DNA of 64,000 nt, taken from assembly GCA_902167985.1 (NCBI GenBank), contig CABHNZ010000008.1, positions 62,001 to 126,000 on the forward strand, in the 5' to 3' direction. A program made the position numbers and the translations under genes. The stretch comes from Shinella sp. UYSO24 (GTDB lineage Bacteria > Pseudomonadota > Alphaproteobacteria > Rhizobiales > Rhizobiaceae). Of the stretch, positions 28,527 to 38,011 are shown one piece after another (positions within the stretch are counted from its first letter, which is position 1; each line of letters begins with the position of its first letter). Under the pieces are notes generated by a model. The model was not told where the DNA came from and searched no databases. It saw only the letters and a list, made by a program, of their open reading frames with translations.

Positions 28527-29516
28527 TTATGCCTTGATGAAGGCGAGCAGATCTTCGTTCAGCACGTCAGCATTGACCGTAAGCATGCCATGCGAGAAGC
28601 CGGGATAGGTCTTCAGCGAACCGTTCTTCAGAAGCTTGGCGGACTTCAGCGCCGAGTCTGCGATCGGAACGATCTGGTCGTCTTCCCCATGCAGAACCAG
28701 CGTCGGCACGGTGATCGCCTTCAGGTCATCCGTCTGGTCGGTCTCGGAGAAGGCCTTGATGCCGTCGTAATGGGCCTTTGCACCACCCATCATGCCCTGA
28801 CGCCACCAGTTCTGGACCACACCTTCCTGCACCTTGGCGCCTTCGCGGTTGAAACCATAGAAGGGACCGGCCGGGACATCGCGGAAGAACTGCGCCCGAT
28901 TGGCGGCAAGCGCTGCACGGAAACCGTCAAATACTTCGATCGGCAGGCCTTCCGGGTTGGAGGCGGTCTTGACCATCAGCGGCGGAACCGCCGAGACGAG
29001 AATGGCCTTGGCGACGCGACCGTCCTTCTGGCCATGCTTTGCGACATAGCGGGCAACTTCACCGCCACCGGTGGAATGGCCGATATGGACGGCGTTCTTG
29101 AGGTTCAGATGCTCGACGACGGCGAATGCGTCGGCGGCGTAGTGATCCATGTCGTGACCGTCTGCCACCTGGGCCGAGCGGCCATGGCCACGACGGTCAT
29201 GGGCGACAACGCGAAAACCCTTCGACAGGAAGAACAGCATCTGGGCATCCCAGTCATCCGAGGAGAGCGGCCAGCCATGATGGAAGACGATCGGCTGCGC
29301 GTCCTTCGGGCCCCAGTCCTTGTAGAAGATTTCAACGCCGTCCTTGGTGGTTACATATGCCATTGTCTTGTTTCCTTCGATCGATGTGGTTTTCGGGGCA
29401 GCATTGGCTGCAAAGGTGAGAGCGGGAGAGATTGCCGTGGTGGCGGCTGTCGCGGCTGCGGCACCGGCGGAAAGCAGTGCGCTGCGGCGCGTGAGGTTGA
29501 GAAAAGTGTTGGTCAT
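28527..29516 (-). CDS. Secreted alpha/beta hydrolase (non-haem chloroperoxidase-like), Tat-type signal
   Basis: Intact, 329 residues. The N-terminus LTRRSALLSAGAAAATA is a twin-arginine-like export signal, about 40 residues before the usual family start (MAYVTTKDGVEIFYKDWG). Catalytic parts: HHGWPLSSDDWDAQ (oxyanion), GHSTGGGEVARY (nucleophile Ser), HGEDDQIVP (Asp) and FSHGM (His). Family members act as esterases and can perhydrolyse acids. The promoter carries the same 20-bp element as the DUF1275 gene. Confidence 0.9.
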   Translation of the reverse strand: MTNTFLNLTRRSALLSAGAAAATAATTAISPALTFAANAAPKTTSIEGNKTMAYVTTKDGVEIFYKDWGPKDAQPIVFHHGWPLSSDDWDAQMLFFLSKGFRVVAHDRRGHGRSAQVADGHDMDHYAADAFAVVEHLNLKNAVHIGHSTGGGEVARYVAKHGQKDGRVAKAILVSAVPPLMVKTASNPEGLPIEVFDGFRAALAANRAQFFRDVPAGPFYGFNREGAKVQEGVVQNWWRQGMMGGAKAHYDGIKAFSETDQTDDLKAITVPTLVLHGEDDQIVPIADSALKSAKLLKNGSLKTYPGFSHGMLTVNADVLNEDLLAFIKA

Positions 29517-29532
29517 GTTCGGTTCTTCGAAT

Positions 29533-29650
29533 GTGCAATCGTTGTTTCAGGCGACACCGTGTCCGTCTGATGGAGCGATATTGCCGCCGAATGCACGCCA
29601 CAACAATTGCATCAATAATTGATATTTTATTGCATTATTTGAAACAAATT
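29533..29650. promoter_or_regulatory. Putative LysR-controlled promoter of the alpha/beta hydrolase
   Basis: Contains CAACAATTGCATCAATAATT (29601-29620), identical to 25522-25541, then ATTGCATTATTTGAAACAA (29630-29648), close to the element before the LysR gene. GTGCAATCGTTGTTTCAG at 29533-29550 reads GAAACAACGATTGCAC on the other strand. The flanking bases to about 29568 also align with the DUF1275 promoter, so the segment looks duplicated. Confidence 0.6.
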
Positions 29651-29667
29651 CGAGGCCGCGTGATACG

Positions 29668-29701
29668 AAAAGAGCGGCGCTGCCAAGAGGCAGAACCGCT
29701 C
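29668..29701 (-). terminator. Rho-independent terminator of the inositol operon
   Basis: GAGCGG (29672-29677) pairs with CCGCTC (29696-29701), with an inner CTGCC/GGCAG stem and AAGA loop. On the minus strand the stem runs straight into CTTTTCG. It lies about 105 bp beyond the last gene of the inositol cluster. The rest of 29702-29805 holds no gene. Confidence 0.7.
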
Positions 29702-29805
29702 CAAATCGGTTTGGCAAAACGGGGGGCACGGCCGAGTCCGGCCTTTTCCCGGGCTATGGATATCACCGGGGTTTTCGCGCTCAGCGTGACAGCCTCAGGC
29801 GCGCC

Positions 29806-30596
29806 TCAGAGCGTGAATGCCTTGCGGAAGGCTTCGAGCGCCACCAGCGGATCCCCCTTGGCAAAGCCTCGAGCCCGACCGGCCCGCGATAGCCCATATC
29901 GGCAAGTGCCCGGGCGATGACGGGGTAATTGATCTCGCCGGTCCCCGGCTCGCAGCGCCCCGGCACGTCCGCCACCTGCACTTCACCGATAAAGGGCAGG
30001 CAGGCCCGGCAGGTCTCGATCAGGTTCCCCTCACCGATCTGCACATGATAAAGATCGAGGTTGAGCCGAAGGCGCGGATGATTGACGCTTTCGACGAGCG
30101 CCAGCGTATCTTCCGCGCGACCGAAGGGCGTGCCGGGATGATCGACGGGCAGGTTGAGGTTTTCGAGCGTGAAGACCACGCCCTCTTCTTCCGCCATGTC
30201 GGCGATCCGGGCGAGCGTATCGCGTGCCTTCAGCCACATGCGACCCGTCACCACCTCGCTCGGGCGTGCCGGAAGCCCGCCTTCGCCAAGACCCGTGCCA
30301 TGCAGATTGAGCCGCGCGACGCCGAGCCGCTTGCCGACCTCAGCCGTCTCGCGCGCCGATCGCAGCAATTCGTCGGCGCCCTCGTCATCGGCCAGACGGC
30401 CGGTGAGATAGCCGTTCATGATCGAGAATGTCGCGCCCGACCGTTCGAGGGCGGCAAGGTCATGCTCCGGCCAGTTCCACAGGCCGACCTCGAAACCCAG
30501 TTCCTTCAGTTGCGCGCAGCGCCATTCGATCGGCCTGTCGCGCCAAAGCATTTCCGCGCAGGCGGCCAGCGTAAACGGTTGGTCCATTGTCATCAT
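29806..30596 (-). CDS. Hydroxypyruvate isomerase-like sugar isomerase/epimerase (one frameshift)
   Basis: About 263 residues from ATG 30596. TIM-barrel AP-endonuclease-2 fold: ARLNLHGTGLGEGGLPAR, VVFTLENLNLPVDHPGTP (metal Glu), RLNLDLYHVQIGEGNLIE, EVQVADVPGRCEPGTGEINY (Hyi signature). One T is missing near 29875; the corrected end is EAFAKGDPLVALEAFRKAF with stop at 29806. It follows iolB by 17 bp and is the last gene of the inositol operon. Hyi proteins interconvert hydroxypyruvate and tartronate semialdehyde or related oxo-tetronates; here it may act on an inositol by-product. Confidence 0.82.
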
Positions 30597-30613
30597 CCGG
30601 GTTGAGGGGGAGG

Positions 30614-31411
30614 TCAGCGCATCAGATGCTCGACCGGAGGTGCCGCAACGAAGCGCCACTTGCGCAGCGGCCCGGCCATGACGTTGAGGTAATACATCTC
30701 GAAACCGTGCGGCGCCCCACAGGGGTGATGCCCGCGCGGCACGCAGACGACATCGCCGTCATGCACTGCCATGGTCTCATTGAGCTGAAGGTCATCCGTA
30801 TAGACCCGCTGGATGCCAAACCCGTCGGCCGGATTGATCCGGTGGTAATAGGTCTCCTCCAGATAGGTGACGCGGGGGAAATCGTCCTCGTCATGCCTGT
30901 GGCTCGGATAGCTCGACCAGTGGCCCGCCGGCGTGAACACTTCCGTTACCAGAAGCGCATCGCAATAATCCTCGTTTTCCATGGCGATGTTGTTGATGTA
31001 GCGCGTGTTGCTGCCTTCGCCGCGCTGTGTCAGCGTTATGCCATCGGGGCCGATACGGCGGGCTTCATGCCCGCCATTGCCGGGTGCCGCGCAGACTGCA
31101 ATGACGCAATCGGTCTCGGCCATTGCCGTCCATTCGCTGCCATTCGGCAGATAGAGGCAATGCGGCGGCGATTTCTCGAAGACGCTCATCCGTTCGCCGA
31201 GCACGCCCCAACTGCGCCCTGCCCCGTCGATGGCGGCCTTGCCCTCGACCATCACAAGGATGACTTCGCGTTCGCCGGTTGCTTCACCAACCGTTTCACC
31301 GGCGCGCAGGCGATAGAGCGAGAAGCCGACATAGCGCCAGCCGGCCAGCGCCGGCGTGATCTCGTGAACCTTGCCATGCGTGCCGAAAGGACGATGGAGA
31401 AGATGGGACAT
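30614..31411 (-). CDS. iolB: 5-deoxy-glucuronate isomerase
   Basis: Intact, 265 residues. Bicupin IolB protein: HEITPALAGWRYVGFSLYRL, then SSYPSHRHDEDDFPRVTYLE (metal site), YYHRINPADGFGIQRVYTDD and GHHPCGAPHGFEMYYLNVMAG. It converts 5-deoxy-glucuronate to 2-deoxy-5-keto-gluconate in myo-inositol catabolism. It is 18 bp downstream of iolE in the same operon. Confidence 0.95.
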   Translation of the reverse strand: MSHLLHRPFGTHGKVHEITPALAGWRYVGFSLYRLRAGETVGEATGEREVILVMVEGKAAIDGAGRSWGVLGERMSVFEKSPPHCLYLPNGSEWTAMAETDCVIAVCAAPGNGGHEARRIGPDGITLTQRGEGSNTRYINNIAMENEDYCDALLVTEVFTPAGHWSSYPSHRHDEDDFPRVTYLEETYYHRINPADGFGIQRVYTDDLQLNETMAVHDGDVVCVPRGHHPCGAPHGFEMYYLNVMAGPLRKWRFVAAPPVEHLMR

Positions 31412-31429
31412 GACGAACTCCTGCTCTTG

Positions 31430-32326
31430 TCAGACGAGATTGAGGCGTGCGGCTTCGGCCTTCAGGGTCTTCAGGCCGAGCGACTGATACTGGAAGGGAT
31501 TGCGCACATCCGGGTCCTGCTCGGCCTCGATGACGATCCAGCCGTCATATCTGGCCTCCTTGAGGATGGAGAGCAGCGGTGCGAAATCGACGCCCCCCTC
31601 CTCATCCCCCGGCACGGTGAACACCCCGGCCCGCACGCCATCCATGAAGGAGAGCCCTTGCTCGCGAACCTGCCGCATGACGGCCGGGCGGACATTCTTG
31701 GCATGGAAATGGCTGACCCGATCGATATAGCGCGCAAGCACCGGTGTCGGATCGCGGCCGTCGCCGCCGAAATAGCAATGGCCAGCATCGAAAAGCAGAC
31801 GGGTTTCGGGGCCGGTCGCGGCCATGAAGGCATCGATCTCTTCCGGCGTCTCCACCACGGTCCCCATGTGATGATGATAGACAAGCTTGATGCCCTGACT
31901 TGCCGTGAAGGCTGCAAGCTCTTCCACCTTGGCGCCGAACGCCTTCATCTCATCGGGCGATAGAACCGGGCTCTGCGAAAGCGGCGCCTGCAGCCCCTGC
32001 ACGCTGTTTGAGGTTTCGCAGGCGATGCAGACCGTGCAGCCATTGTATTTGAGCTTGTCGAGATGCGGCTGGATCGCCTTCTTTTCCTCCTCGACAGACT
32101 GCGCCAGGAGGTTGAGCGAGTACCAGCCCGAGACGAAAGCGAGGCCATAGCCGCCAAGTAGCTCTTTCAGCGCCTGCGGATCATTCGGCCATCGATGGCC
32201 ATTCTCGATACCGTCGAAGCCGATCTCGCTTGCCTCGCGCAGGATCTGCTCGGTCGGGATGTTGGCGCCAAGGCTCTGGTCGTCGTCATTGGCCCAGGCG
32301 ATGGGATTGGTGCCGTAGCGGATCAT
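31430..32326 (-). CDS. iolE: Myo-inosose-2 dehydratase
   Basis: Intact, 298 residues. Starts [20 protein letters not shown], a near-invariant IolE opening. Metal-site segments of the TIM barrel follow: [42 protein letters not shown] and [11 protein letters not shown], ending [13 protein letters not shown]. It dehydrates scyllo-inosose to the trihydroxy-cyclohexanedione used by IolD. The gap to iolD is 9 bp. Confidence 0.96.
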   Translation of the reverse strand: MIRYGTNPIAWANDDDQSLGANIPTEQILREASEIGFDGIENGHRWPNDPQALKELLGGYGLAFVSGWYSLNLLAQSVEEEKKAIQPHLDKLKYNGCTVCIACETSNSVQGLQAPLSQSPVLSPDEMKAFGAKVEELAAFTASQGIKLVYHHHMGTVVETPEEIDAFMAATGPETRLLFDAGHCYFGGDGRDPTPVLARYIDRVSHFHAKNVRPAVMRQVREQGLSFMDGVRAGVFTVPGDEEGGVDFAPLLSILKEARYDGWIVIEAEQDPDVRNPFQYQSLGLKTLKAEAARLNLV

Positions 32327-32335
32327 GTCTTTTCC

Positions 32336-34168
32336 TCAATTGACGGTGTTCTGCTTTTCGGCGCTTTCGAGATAGCGCGCGTAAGCCTGTTTCAGCTTTT
32401 CGGTATTGCCGACCTCCGGCACAGCGACGTCCCACCACTGGCCGGCATCGCCGAAGCCCGGACCATCGGTCGGGTCGGTATCGATGACGATGACGGTCGG
32501 GATATCGCGCGAACGGGCCTTCTCGATCTGCTGTTCGAGATCGGTGATATCGCTGGCCTTCACCGAGGCGGCGCCCAGCGCTGCGGCATGAGCGACGAAA
32601 TCGATCTGCGGCTGCTGTTCGACATTGCAATCCTGATAGAGATTGTTGAACGCCTCACCGCCAGTGCCCCGTTGCAGGCGGTTGATGCAGCCATAGCCCC
32701 GGTTATCGGTCAGAACGACGGTGAAGGGCACCTTGCGCATGACGGCGGTAGCCAGCTCGGAATTGGCCATCATGTAGGAGCCGTCACCGACGAAGCAGAT
32801 AATCTCCCGCTCCGGCCGCGCCAGCTTCAGCCCCATCGCACCGGCAATCTCGTAGCCCATGCAGGAAAAGCCGTATTCCATGTGATAGCCGCCCTGGCTC
32901 GGTTGCCAGAGAAGTTTCAGCGCGCCCGGCATCGTGCCTGCAGCGCACATGGCAATCGCGCTCTCACCGGTTGCCCGCTGCACCGCGCCGATCACCTGCG
33001 CATCGCTCGGCAGGCCAGCCTTTTCGGGGGCTGCACAATGCCTGTCCACGGCCGCAAGCCACGCTGCTCGCACCTCCGCATCAGGAGAAGGCGCGCGGAA
33101 ACCACCGAGCTTATCGCCCAATGCGGTGAGCGCCACCCTGGCATCCGCGACAAGGCCGGTCGCGCCATGCTTGTCGGCATCGTATCCCTGCACATTGATC
33201 GATACGAGACGACGGCCCTTCGCCTCGAAGAGCGACCACGAGCCGGTGGTAAAATCCTGAAAGCGGGTGCCTAGACCGATTACCAGATCGGCCTTGCGGG
33301 CAAGCGTATTAGCGGCGGCCGAACCGTCGACCCCGGCTGTGCCGAAATTCATCGCATGGCTCTGTGCCAGAGCCGATTTGCCCGCCTGCGTCTCGATGAC
33401 GGGAATGGCGTGACGGGTAGCAAATTCGGCGAGTTCCGCCTCGGCACCGCTATAGATCACCCCGCCACCTGCAACGATGACCGGATTTTTCGCCTCACGG
33501 ATGAGCGCCGCGACTTCATCAAGATCACGCGCATCCGGCTCCGGGCGGCGAATGCGCCAGACTTTCGGTTCGAAAAATGCCTCCGGCCAGTCATAGGCTT
33601 CGGCCTGCACATCCTGGCAGAAGGAGAGCGTCACCGGGCCGCAATTGGCCGGGTCCGTCATGACGCGCAGCGCCCGCGGCAGTGCCGTCAAAAGCTGTTC
33701 CGGCCGCGTGATACGGTCGAAATAGCGGCTGACTGGGCGGAAGCAGTCATTGGCCGAGACCGTGCCGTCATCGAAATCCTCGATCTGCTGCAAGACCGGA
33801 TCGGGCCGACGATTGGCAAAGACGTCGCCGGGAATGAGAAGCACCGGCAGACGGTTCACATGCGCCAGCGCTGCCGCCGTGACCATATTGGTGGCGCCCG
33901 GCCCGATCGATGAGGTGACGGCCTGTACCCGCCGGCGCTTCATCGCCTTGGCATAGGCGATTGCTGCATGGGCCATCGTCTGCTCGTTCTGGCCGCGCCA
34001 TGTGGGCAGGCTGTTGCCCGCCTTCTGCAAAGCCTCACCAAGACCCGCCACATTGCCATGGCCGAAGATCGCCCAGACACCATCGACGAAACGCTCGCCC
34101 TCTTCGGTCATCTGCGCCGACAGCCATTTCACCATGGCCTGCGCCGCCGTCAGTCTTATCGAAGTCAT
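32336..34168 (-). CDS. iolD: 3D-(3,5/4)-trihydroxycyclohexane-1,2-dione hydrolase
   Basis: Intact, about 610 residues from ATG 34168 (MTSIRLTAAQAMVKWLSAQ), overlapping the iolC stop as ATGA. Thiamin-diphosphate enzyme: FGHGNVAGLGEAL, IGPGATNMVTAA (N-terminal Pyr domain), GGGVIYSGAEAELAEF, and the PP-domain GDGSYMMANSELATAV with NRGYGCINRLQ. It hydrolytically opens the cyclohexanedione ring to 5-deoxy-glucuronate. Length and motifs match characterised IolD. Confidence 0.96.
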   Translation of the reverse strand: MTSIRLTAAQAMVKWLSAQMTEEGERFVDGVWAIFGHGNVAGLGEALQKAGNSLPTWRGQNEQTMAHAAIAYAKAMKRRRVQAVTSSIGPGATNMVTAAALAHVNRLPVLLIPGDVFANRRPDPVLQQIEDFDDGTVSANDCFRPVSRYFDRITRPEQLLTALPRALRVMTDPANCGPVTLSFCQDVQAEAYDWPEAFFEPKVWRIRRPEPDARDLDEVAALIREAKNPVIVAGGGVIYSGAEAELAEFATRHAIPVIETQAGKSALAQSHAMNFGTAGVDGSAAANTLARKADLVIGLGTRFQDFTTGSWSLFEAKGRRLVSINVQGYDADKHGATGLVADARVALTALGDKLGGFRAPSPDAEVRAAWLAAVDRHCAAPEKAGLPSDAQVIGAVQRATGESAIAMCAAGTMPGALKLLWQPSQGGYHMEYGFSCMGYEIAGAMGLKLARPEREIICFVGDGSYMMANSELATAVMRKVPFTVVLTDNRGYGCINRLQRGTGGEAFNNLYQDCNVEQQPQIDFVAHAAALGAASVKASDITDLEQQIEKARSRDIPTVIVIDTDPTDGPGFGDAGQWWDVAVPEVGNTEKLKQAYARYLESAEKQNTVN

Positions 34169-36090
34169 GCTGCCTGCTCCCGTGCCTTGTCTCTCGCCGC
34201 GTCCCAGATCTGGCAAAGGCGCTGATAGCGCGCCGCCATATCCTCGACCGCCTGCGCATCCGTGATTTCACCGGCGAGCCAGCGCCGTGCGGCATCGCCG
34301 AAAATCGTGCGCCCAACCGCGAACCCCTTGACCAGCCCGAACCCGGCCGCGACCTCGAAACTGGCTGAAAGCTCGGCCTCCGGCGCGTCGAGCCCGAGCA
34401 CGACGATGCCGCGCGTATGCCGGTCATGCGCCTCGATCGCTGAGATCGCATTGGCCCAGGCGGCTTCCGTCGTCATCGGCTCCAGCTTCCACCAGTCGGG
34501 ATAGACGCCCGCGGCGTAGAACTGCTCGATCAGGGTTGCGACCGTCCGGTCGTCCGTGGGAGCGACCTTGGAGGGAATGATTTCGAGGAGGAATTCAAGC
34601 CTGTTGCGCCGGGCTGCCTCGAAGAGCCGCTTGACGGTGGCCTCCTGCCCCGCCCGCGTTGCCGCATCATCATCCGGATGGCAGAAGCAGAGAACCTTGA
34701 CGACATCTTCGCGTGCCCATTCCGAGAGCGTTCCGCAATCGCTGCCGAGTTCCGGCTCCAGTTCCAGCGGCCGCGAGCCCGGCCATTCCGCCGGACGACC
34801 GATCCACAGGCCCGAGCCGGAAGCCCGGTGCAGGGCGGAGCGGCCGATGCGGTTGTCGCAGAGAATGCCGTAGCCGGACCTTCCTGCCTGCACGCTGACC
34901 GCCGCCTGAAGGCACAATTCCTTGAAGGCCGCGCCCTTCTTCAGCGAATAGCCGGGCATCGCTTCCAGCTGCGCGCGGTGATCGAAAGCAAAGACCCGCA
35001 TCGTCGACCAGTCGCCATCAACCCGGGTATGACGCGTGGTCGACCAGTGAAGCTGTTCCAGATCCGGGTCGTTGCGCAGATCCGGCCGGACAACGCCGCG
35101 CTTCAAAAAGAATTGCAGCTCCTCGAATGTCGGATAGGCCGGCGTGCAGCCATGGCGGCTGACGGCAAACGCGCCGCAGGCATTGGCGAATTTCAACGAT
35201 GTCGGCCAGTCCTCACCGGTCATCCAGCCGCGCAGAAGGCCGGAGAAGAAGCCGTCACCGGCGCCGAGAACATTGAAGACCTCGATCGGAAAGCCTTGTC
35301 CCGCCTGTCCCTTGTCAAGACTGTCGGGGATTTCGCCTTCGAAAGCGGTCGCCCCCATCGGCCCGCGCTTGCAGACGAGCGTGGCACTGCTCACCGCCCG
35401 CACGGCGCGAAGCGCCTCCAGCGTATCGGTCGAGCCGCCGGCGATGTGAAACTCTTCCTCCGTCCCGACGATCAGGTCGAACAGATGAAGCGTGGCCTTG
35501 AGCTTGGTCGTCACTCTGGCGCTTTCGACAAACCGGCTCTCGCCGTCGCCATGGCCGGCGACACCCCAGAGGTTCGGGCGGTAATCGACATCAAGCGCCG
35601 TGCGAAGCCCATGCTTGCGGGCAAGCGTCAGTGCCTTCAGAACCGCGGCCTCGGTTTTCGTGTTGCTCAAATGCGTGCCGGTGACGACGACGGCGCGGGC
35701 CGAGGCGATGAAATTCTCATCGATATCATCTTCGCAGAGCGCCATGTCGGCGCAGTTCTCGCGATAGAAAATCAGCGGGAACTGCGTATCGTCGCGGATG
35801 CCGAGGATGACGAGCGCTGTCAGGCGCTCCGGATCGGTCTTCACTCCCTCGGTCGAAACACCCTCGCGCTTCAGCTGTTCGAGGATGAAGCGGCCCATAT
35901 GCTCATTGCCGACCCTGCTGATCAGCGCGGTTTTCAAGCCGAGCCGCGCGCTGCCGCAGGCGATATTCGTCGGTGAGCCGCCGATATATTTTTCAAACGA
36001 GCCCATGTCTTCCAGACGCCCGCCGACCTGCGCGCCATAGAGATCGACACCGGCCCGGCCGATGGTGATGACATCGAGTTTCTTCGTCAC
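34165..36090 (-). CDS. iolC: Bifunctional 5-dehydro-2-deoxygluconokinase fused to a DUF2090 aldolase-like domain
   Basis: Intact, 641 residues. The N-terminal PfkB kinase domain (about 1-320) has FEKYIGGSPTNIACGSARLG and NVLGAGDGFFSGLLRGWMTG with the catalytic Asp. The second half (about 325-641) is DUF2090: RVFAFDHRAQLEAMPG, GILCDNRIGRSALH, VKVLCFCHPDDDA, FLLEIIPSK and AFAVGRTIFGDAARRWL (shortened), resembling class I aldolases. It phosphorylates 2-deoxy-5-keto-gluconate and may also cleave the phosphorylated product, which would explain why no separate iolJ is seen. Fusion is known in proteobacteria. Confidence 0.93.
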   Translation of the reverse strand: MTKKLDVITIGRAGVDLYGAQVGGRLEDMGSFEKYIGGSPTNIACGSARLGLKTALISRVGNEHMGRFILEQLKREGVSTEGVKTDPERLTALVILGIRDDTQFPLIFYRENCADMALCEDDIDENFIASARAVVVTGTHLSNTKTEAAVLKALTLARKHGLRTALDVDYRPNLWGVAGHGDGESRFVESARVTTKLKATLHLFDLIVGTEEEFHIAGGSTDTLEALRAVRAVSSATLVCKRGPMGATAFEGEIPDSLDKGQAGQGFPIEVFNVLGAGDGFFSGLLRGWMTGEDWPTSLKFANACGAFAVSRHGCTPAYPTFEELQFFLKRGVVRPDLRNDPDLEQLHWSTTRHTRVDGDWSTMRVFAFDHRAQLEAMPGYSLKKGAAFKELCLQAAVSVQAGRSGYGILCDNRIGRSALHRASGSGLWIGRPAEWPGSRPLELEPELGSDCGTLSEWAREDVVKVLCFCHPDDDAATRAGQEATVKRLFEAARRNRLEFLLEIIPSKVAPTDDRTVATLIEQFYAAGVYPDWWKLEPMTTEAAWANAISAIEAHDRHTRGIVVLGLDAPEAELSASFEVAAGFGLVKGFAVGRTIFGDAARRWLAGEITDAQAVEDMAARYQRLCQIWDAARDKAREQAA

Positions 36091-36093
36091 GTC

Positions 36094-37219
36094 TCAATCC
36101 CTCCCGATACGGATGGTGGCGCCCTTGGAGGCCGCCATGGCGTGGATGACCTTTTCGATCTGAAGTCCCTGCGCGAAATCAGGACCAACATTCGGCGCCC
36201 CGGCGATGGCCGCGAGAAGATCGCGCGCCTCAACCACTTTCTGTTCGTTGAACCCGAAATTATGTCCCGGCGCGGCAGAAGACCGCAAAATCCGGCTGGT
36301 CCGGCCCGGTCAGATGGCGCACGAGGCCAGCCTCGCCTTTCCTGTGAACCCAGAGCTCGTTCATGTTCTCCTGATCGAAGACGATCGTGCCCTCGCTGCC
36401 ATGGATCTCCCATTGCAGCCGGCATTTGCGGCCGCGCGCGACGCGCGACGTGGCAAACGATCCCTGCGCGCCGGAGGCAAAGCGCAGCATGGCGAGCGCG
36501 CTATCCTCGTTCTCGACCGCTTTCGGTCCTTCGGGAGACGGGCGCATGGGGACGGCGACCTGGGTCTGTGCCACCAGCTCGCTGACCGGCCCCATCAGCG
36601 CCAGCATATGGCTCACGAGGTGGCAGCCGAGATCGCCGAGCGCACCCAGCCCACCACCTTCGTGAGTCATCCGCCACGACCAGGGGAGGAGCGGGTCGGC
36701 GGAATAATCCTCGTCATAGACACCGCGAAAGGCGAGCGGCGTTCCGATTGCACCGCCATGAACCATATTACGGGCAGCCTGAAAGGCGGGGCTGCGCAGA
36801 TAGTTATAGCCCAGCATCGTCGCCTGGGCGGGATGCGCCGCGGCGGTCGCCGCCATCGCCTCGGCATCGGCAAGCGTCAGCGCCATCGGCTTTTCCAGCC
36901 AGACATGCTTTCCCGCCTTCAGCGCCGCCTCGGCCATCGGCCGGTGCATGCCGTTCGGTGCCGTGATCGAGACGATATCGACGGCCGGATCGTTGACGGC
37001 ATCTTCCCAGCGCGCGGTTGCCCGGGCAAAGCCGAACTGCCGGGCGAAGGCCTCGGCGCTTTCGGTCGTGACATCCGAGAGGATTTCCAGCCGGTGATGC
37101 GCGCCGCCGAAGACGGCCGAGACATTGCGCCAGGCCATGGCGTGGCACTTGCCCATGAAGCCCGTGCCGATAAGGGCAATGCCGAGTGCGCGGTCAGGCA
37201 GTCGAGAGGATTGGGTCAT
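36094..37219 (-). CDS. Gfo/Idh/MocA-family oxidoreductase (one frameshift)
   Basis: About 375 residues. NAD(P)-binding start [17 protein letters not shown], then [34 protein letters not shown] (EKP motif with catalytic Lys), [14 protein letters not shown] and [17 protein letters not shown]. The frame breaks near 36275; the last 60 residues ([19 protein letters not shown]) are in another frame. It starts 3 bp before iolC, in the inositol operon, and probably oxidises an inositol isomer such as scyllo- or D-chiro-inositol. Confidence 0.87.
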
Positions 37220-37230
37220 GCGATTTGCCT

Positions 37231-38009
37231 TCAGATCGTTCCGCCGAGCGAGCCTTCGAGCTCGGCCATTTCCTGTCCGCCGGCCATCATGTCCTGCAGC
37301 CGGGCAGCGGTGATCTCGCCCTTGGATGCAGTGCCGAGCGTCTGGCCACGGTTGAGCACCGTGAAGCGATCGCCCACCGCCATCGCATGGCGGACATTGT
37401 GGGAGATGAACACGACGCCGATCCCCTGCCCCCGGACCCGGTTGATGGTGGCCAGAACATTGGCAGTCTGGCGCACGCCGAGCGCCGAGGTCGGCTCGTC
37501 GAGGATCAGCACCTTGGCGCCGAAATAGACCGCGCGGGCAATCGCAACCGTCTGCCGCTCGCCGCCGGAAAGCGTGCCGACGGCCTGATCGGGACCACGC
37601 AGGTTGATGCCCATCTTGCGCATCTCCGTCATGGTGATCTCGTTGGCGGTATCGATATCGAAGCGCTTGAAGATGCCCCGACCCTTGGTCGCTCGCGCCC
37701 CATGAAGAAGTTGCGCGTCACCGACATCAGCGGGATCATCGCCAGATCCTGAAACACGGTGGCAATCCCTGCCTCCATCGCATCGCGCGGGCTCTGGAAG
37801 GAGAGCGGCTTGCCCTCGAAGGTGATCGAGCCCTCGGTCGGCTTGTGCACGCCCGACATGGTCTTGATGAAGGTCGACTTGCCGGCGCCGTTATCGCCCA
37901 GAAGGCAATGGCATTCTCCGGCCCTAACGTCGAAGGTCACACCGTTGAGCGCAATGACATTGCCATAGTGCTTCTTGATGTTTTCCATAAGGATGATCGG
38001 TGCAGTCAT
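37231..38009 (-). CDS. Sugar ABC transporter ATP-binding protein, inositol type (one frameshift)
   Basis: About 259 residues from ATG 38009. A single ATPase domain of the RbsA/XylG kind: [20 protein letters not shown] (Walker A), [20 protein letters not shown] (Q-loop), then, after a missing base near 37690 (GREPTKGRGIF), [18 protein letters not shown] (signature), [15 protein letters not shown] (Walker B) and [12 protein letters not shown]. The half-length single-domain form is usual for rhizobial inositol importers. It overlaps neither neighbour but sits 2 bp from the permease. Confidence 0.87.
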
Positions 38010-38011
38010 GT

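Noticed and set aside
29531-29920. Small plus-strand frame over the alpha/beta hydrolase promoter and the isomerase 3' end
   Set aside because: Covers a promoter, a terminator and the end of an opposing gene; no start signal and no homology recognised.
36667-37179. Several overlapping Arg/Ala-rich frames in the Gfo/Idh gene
   Set aside because: Out-of-frame readings of a gene with clear NAD-binding and EKP motifs.
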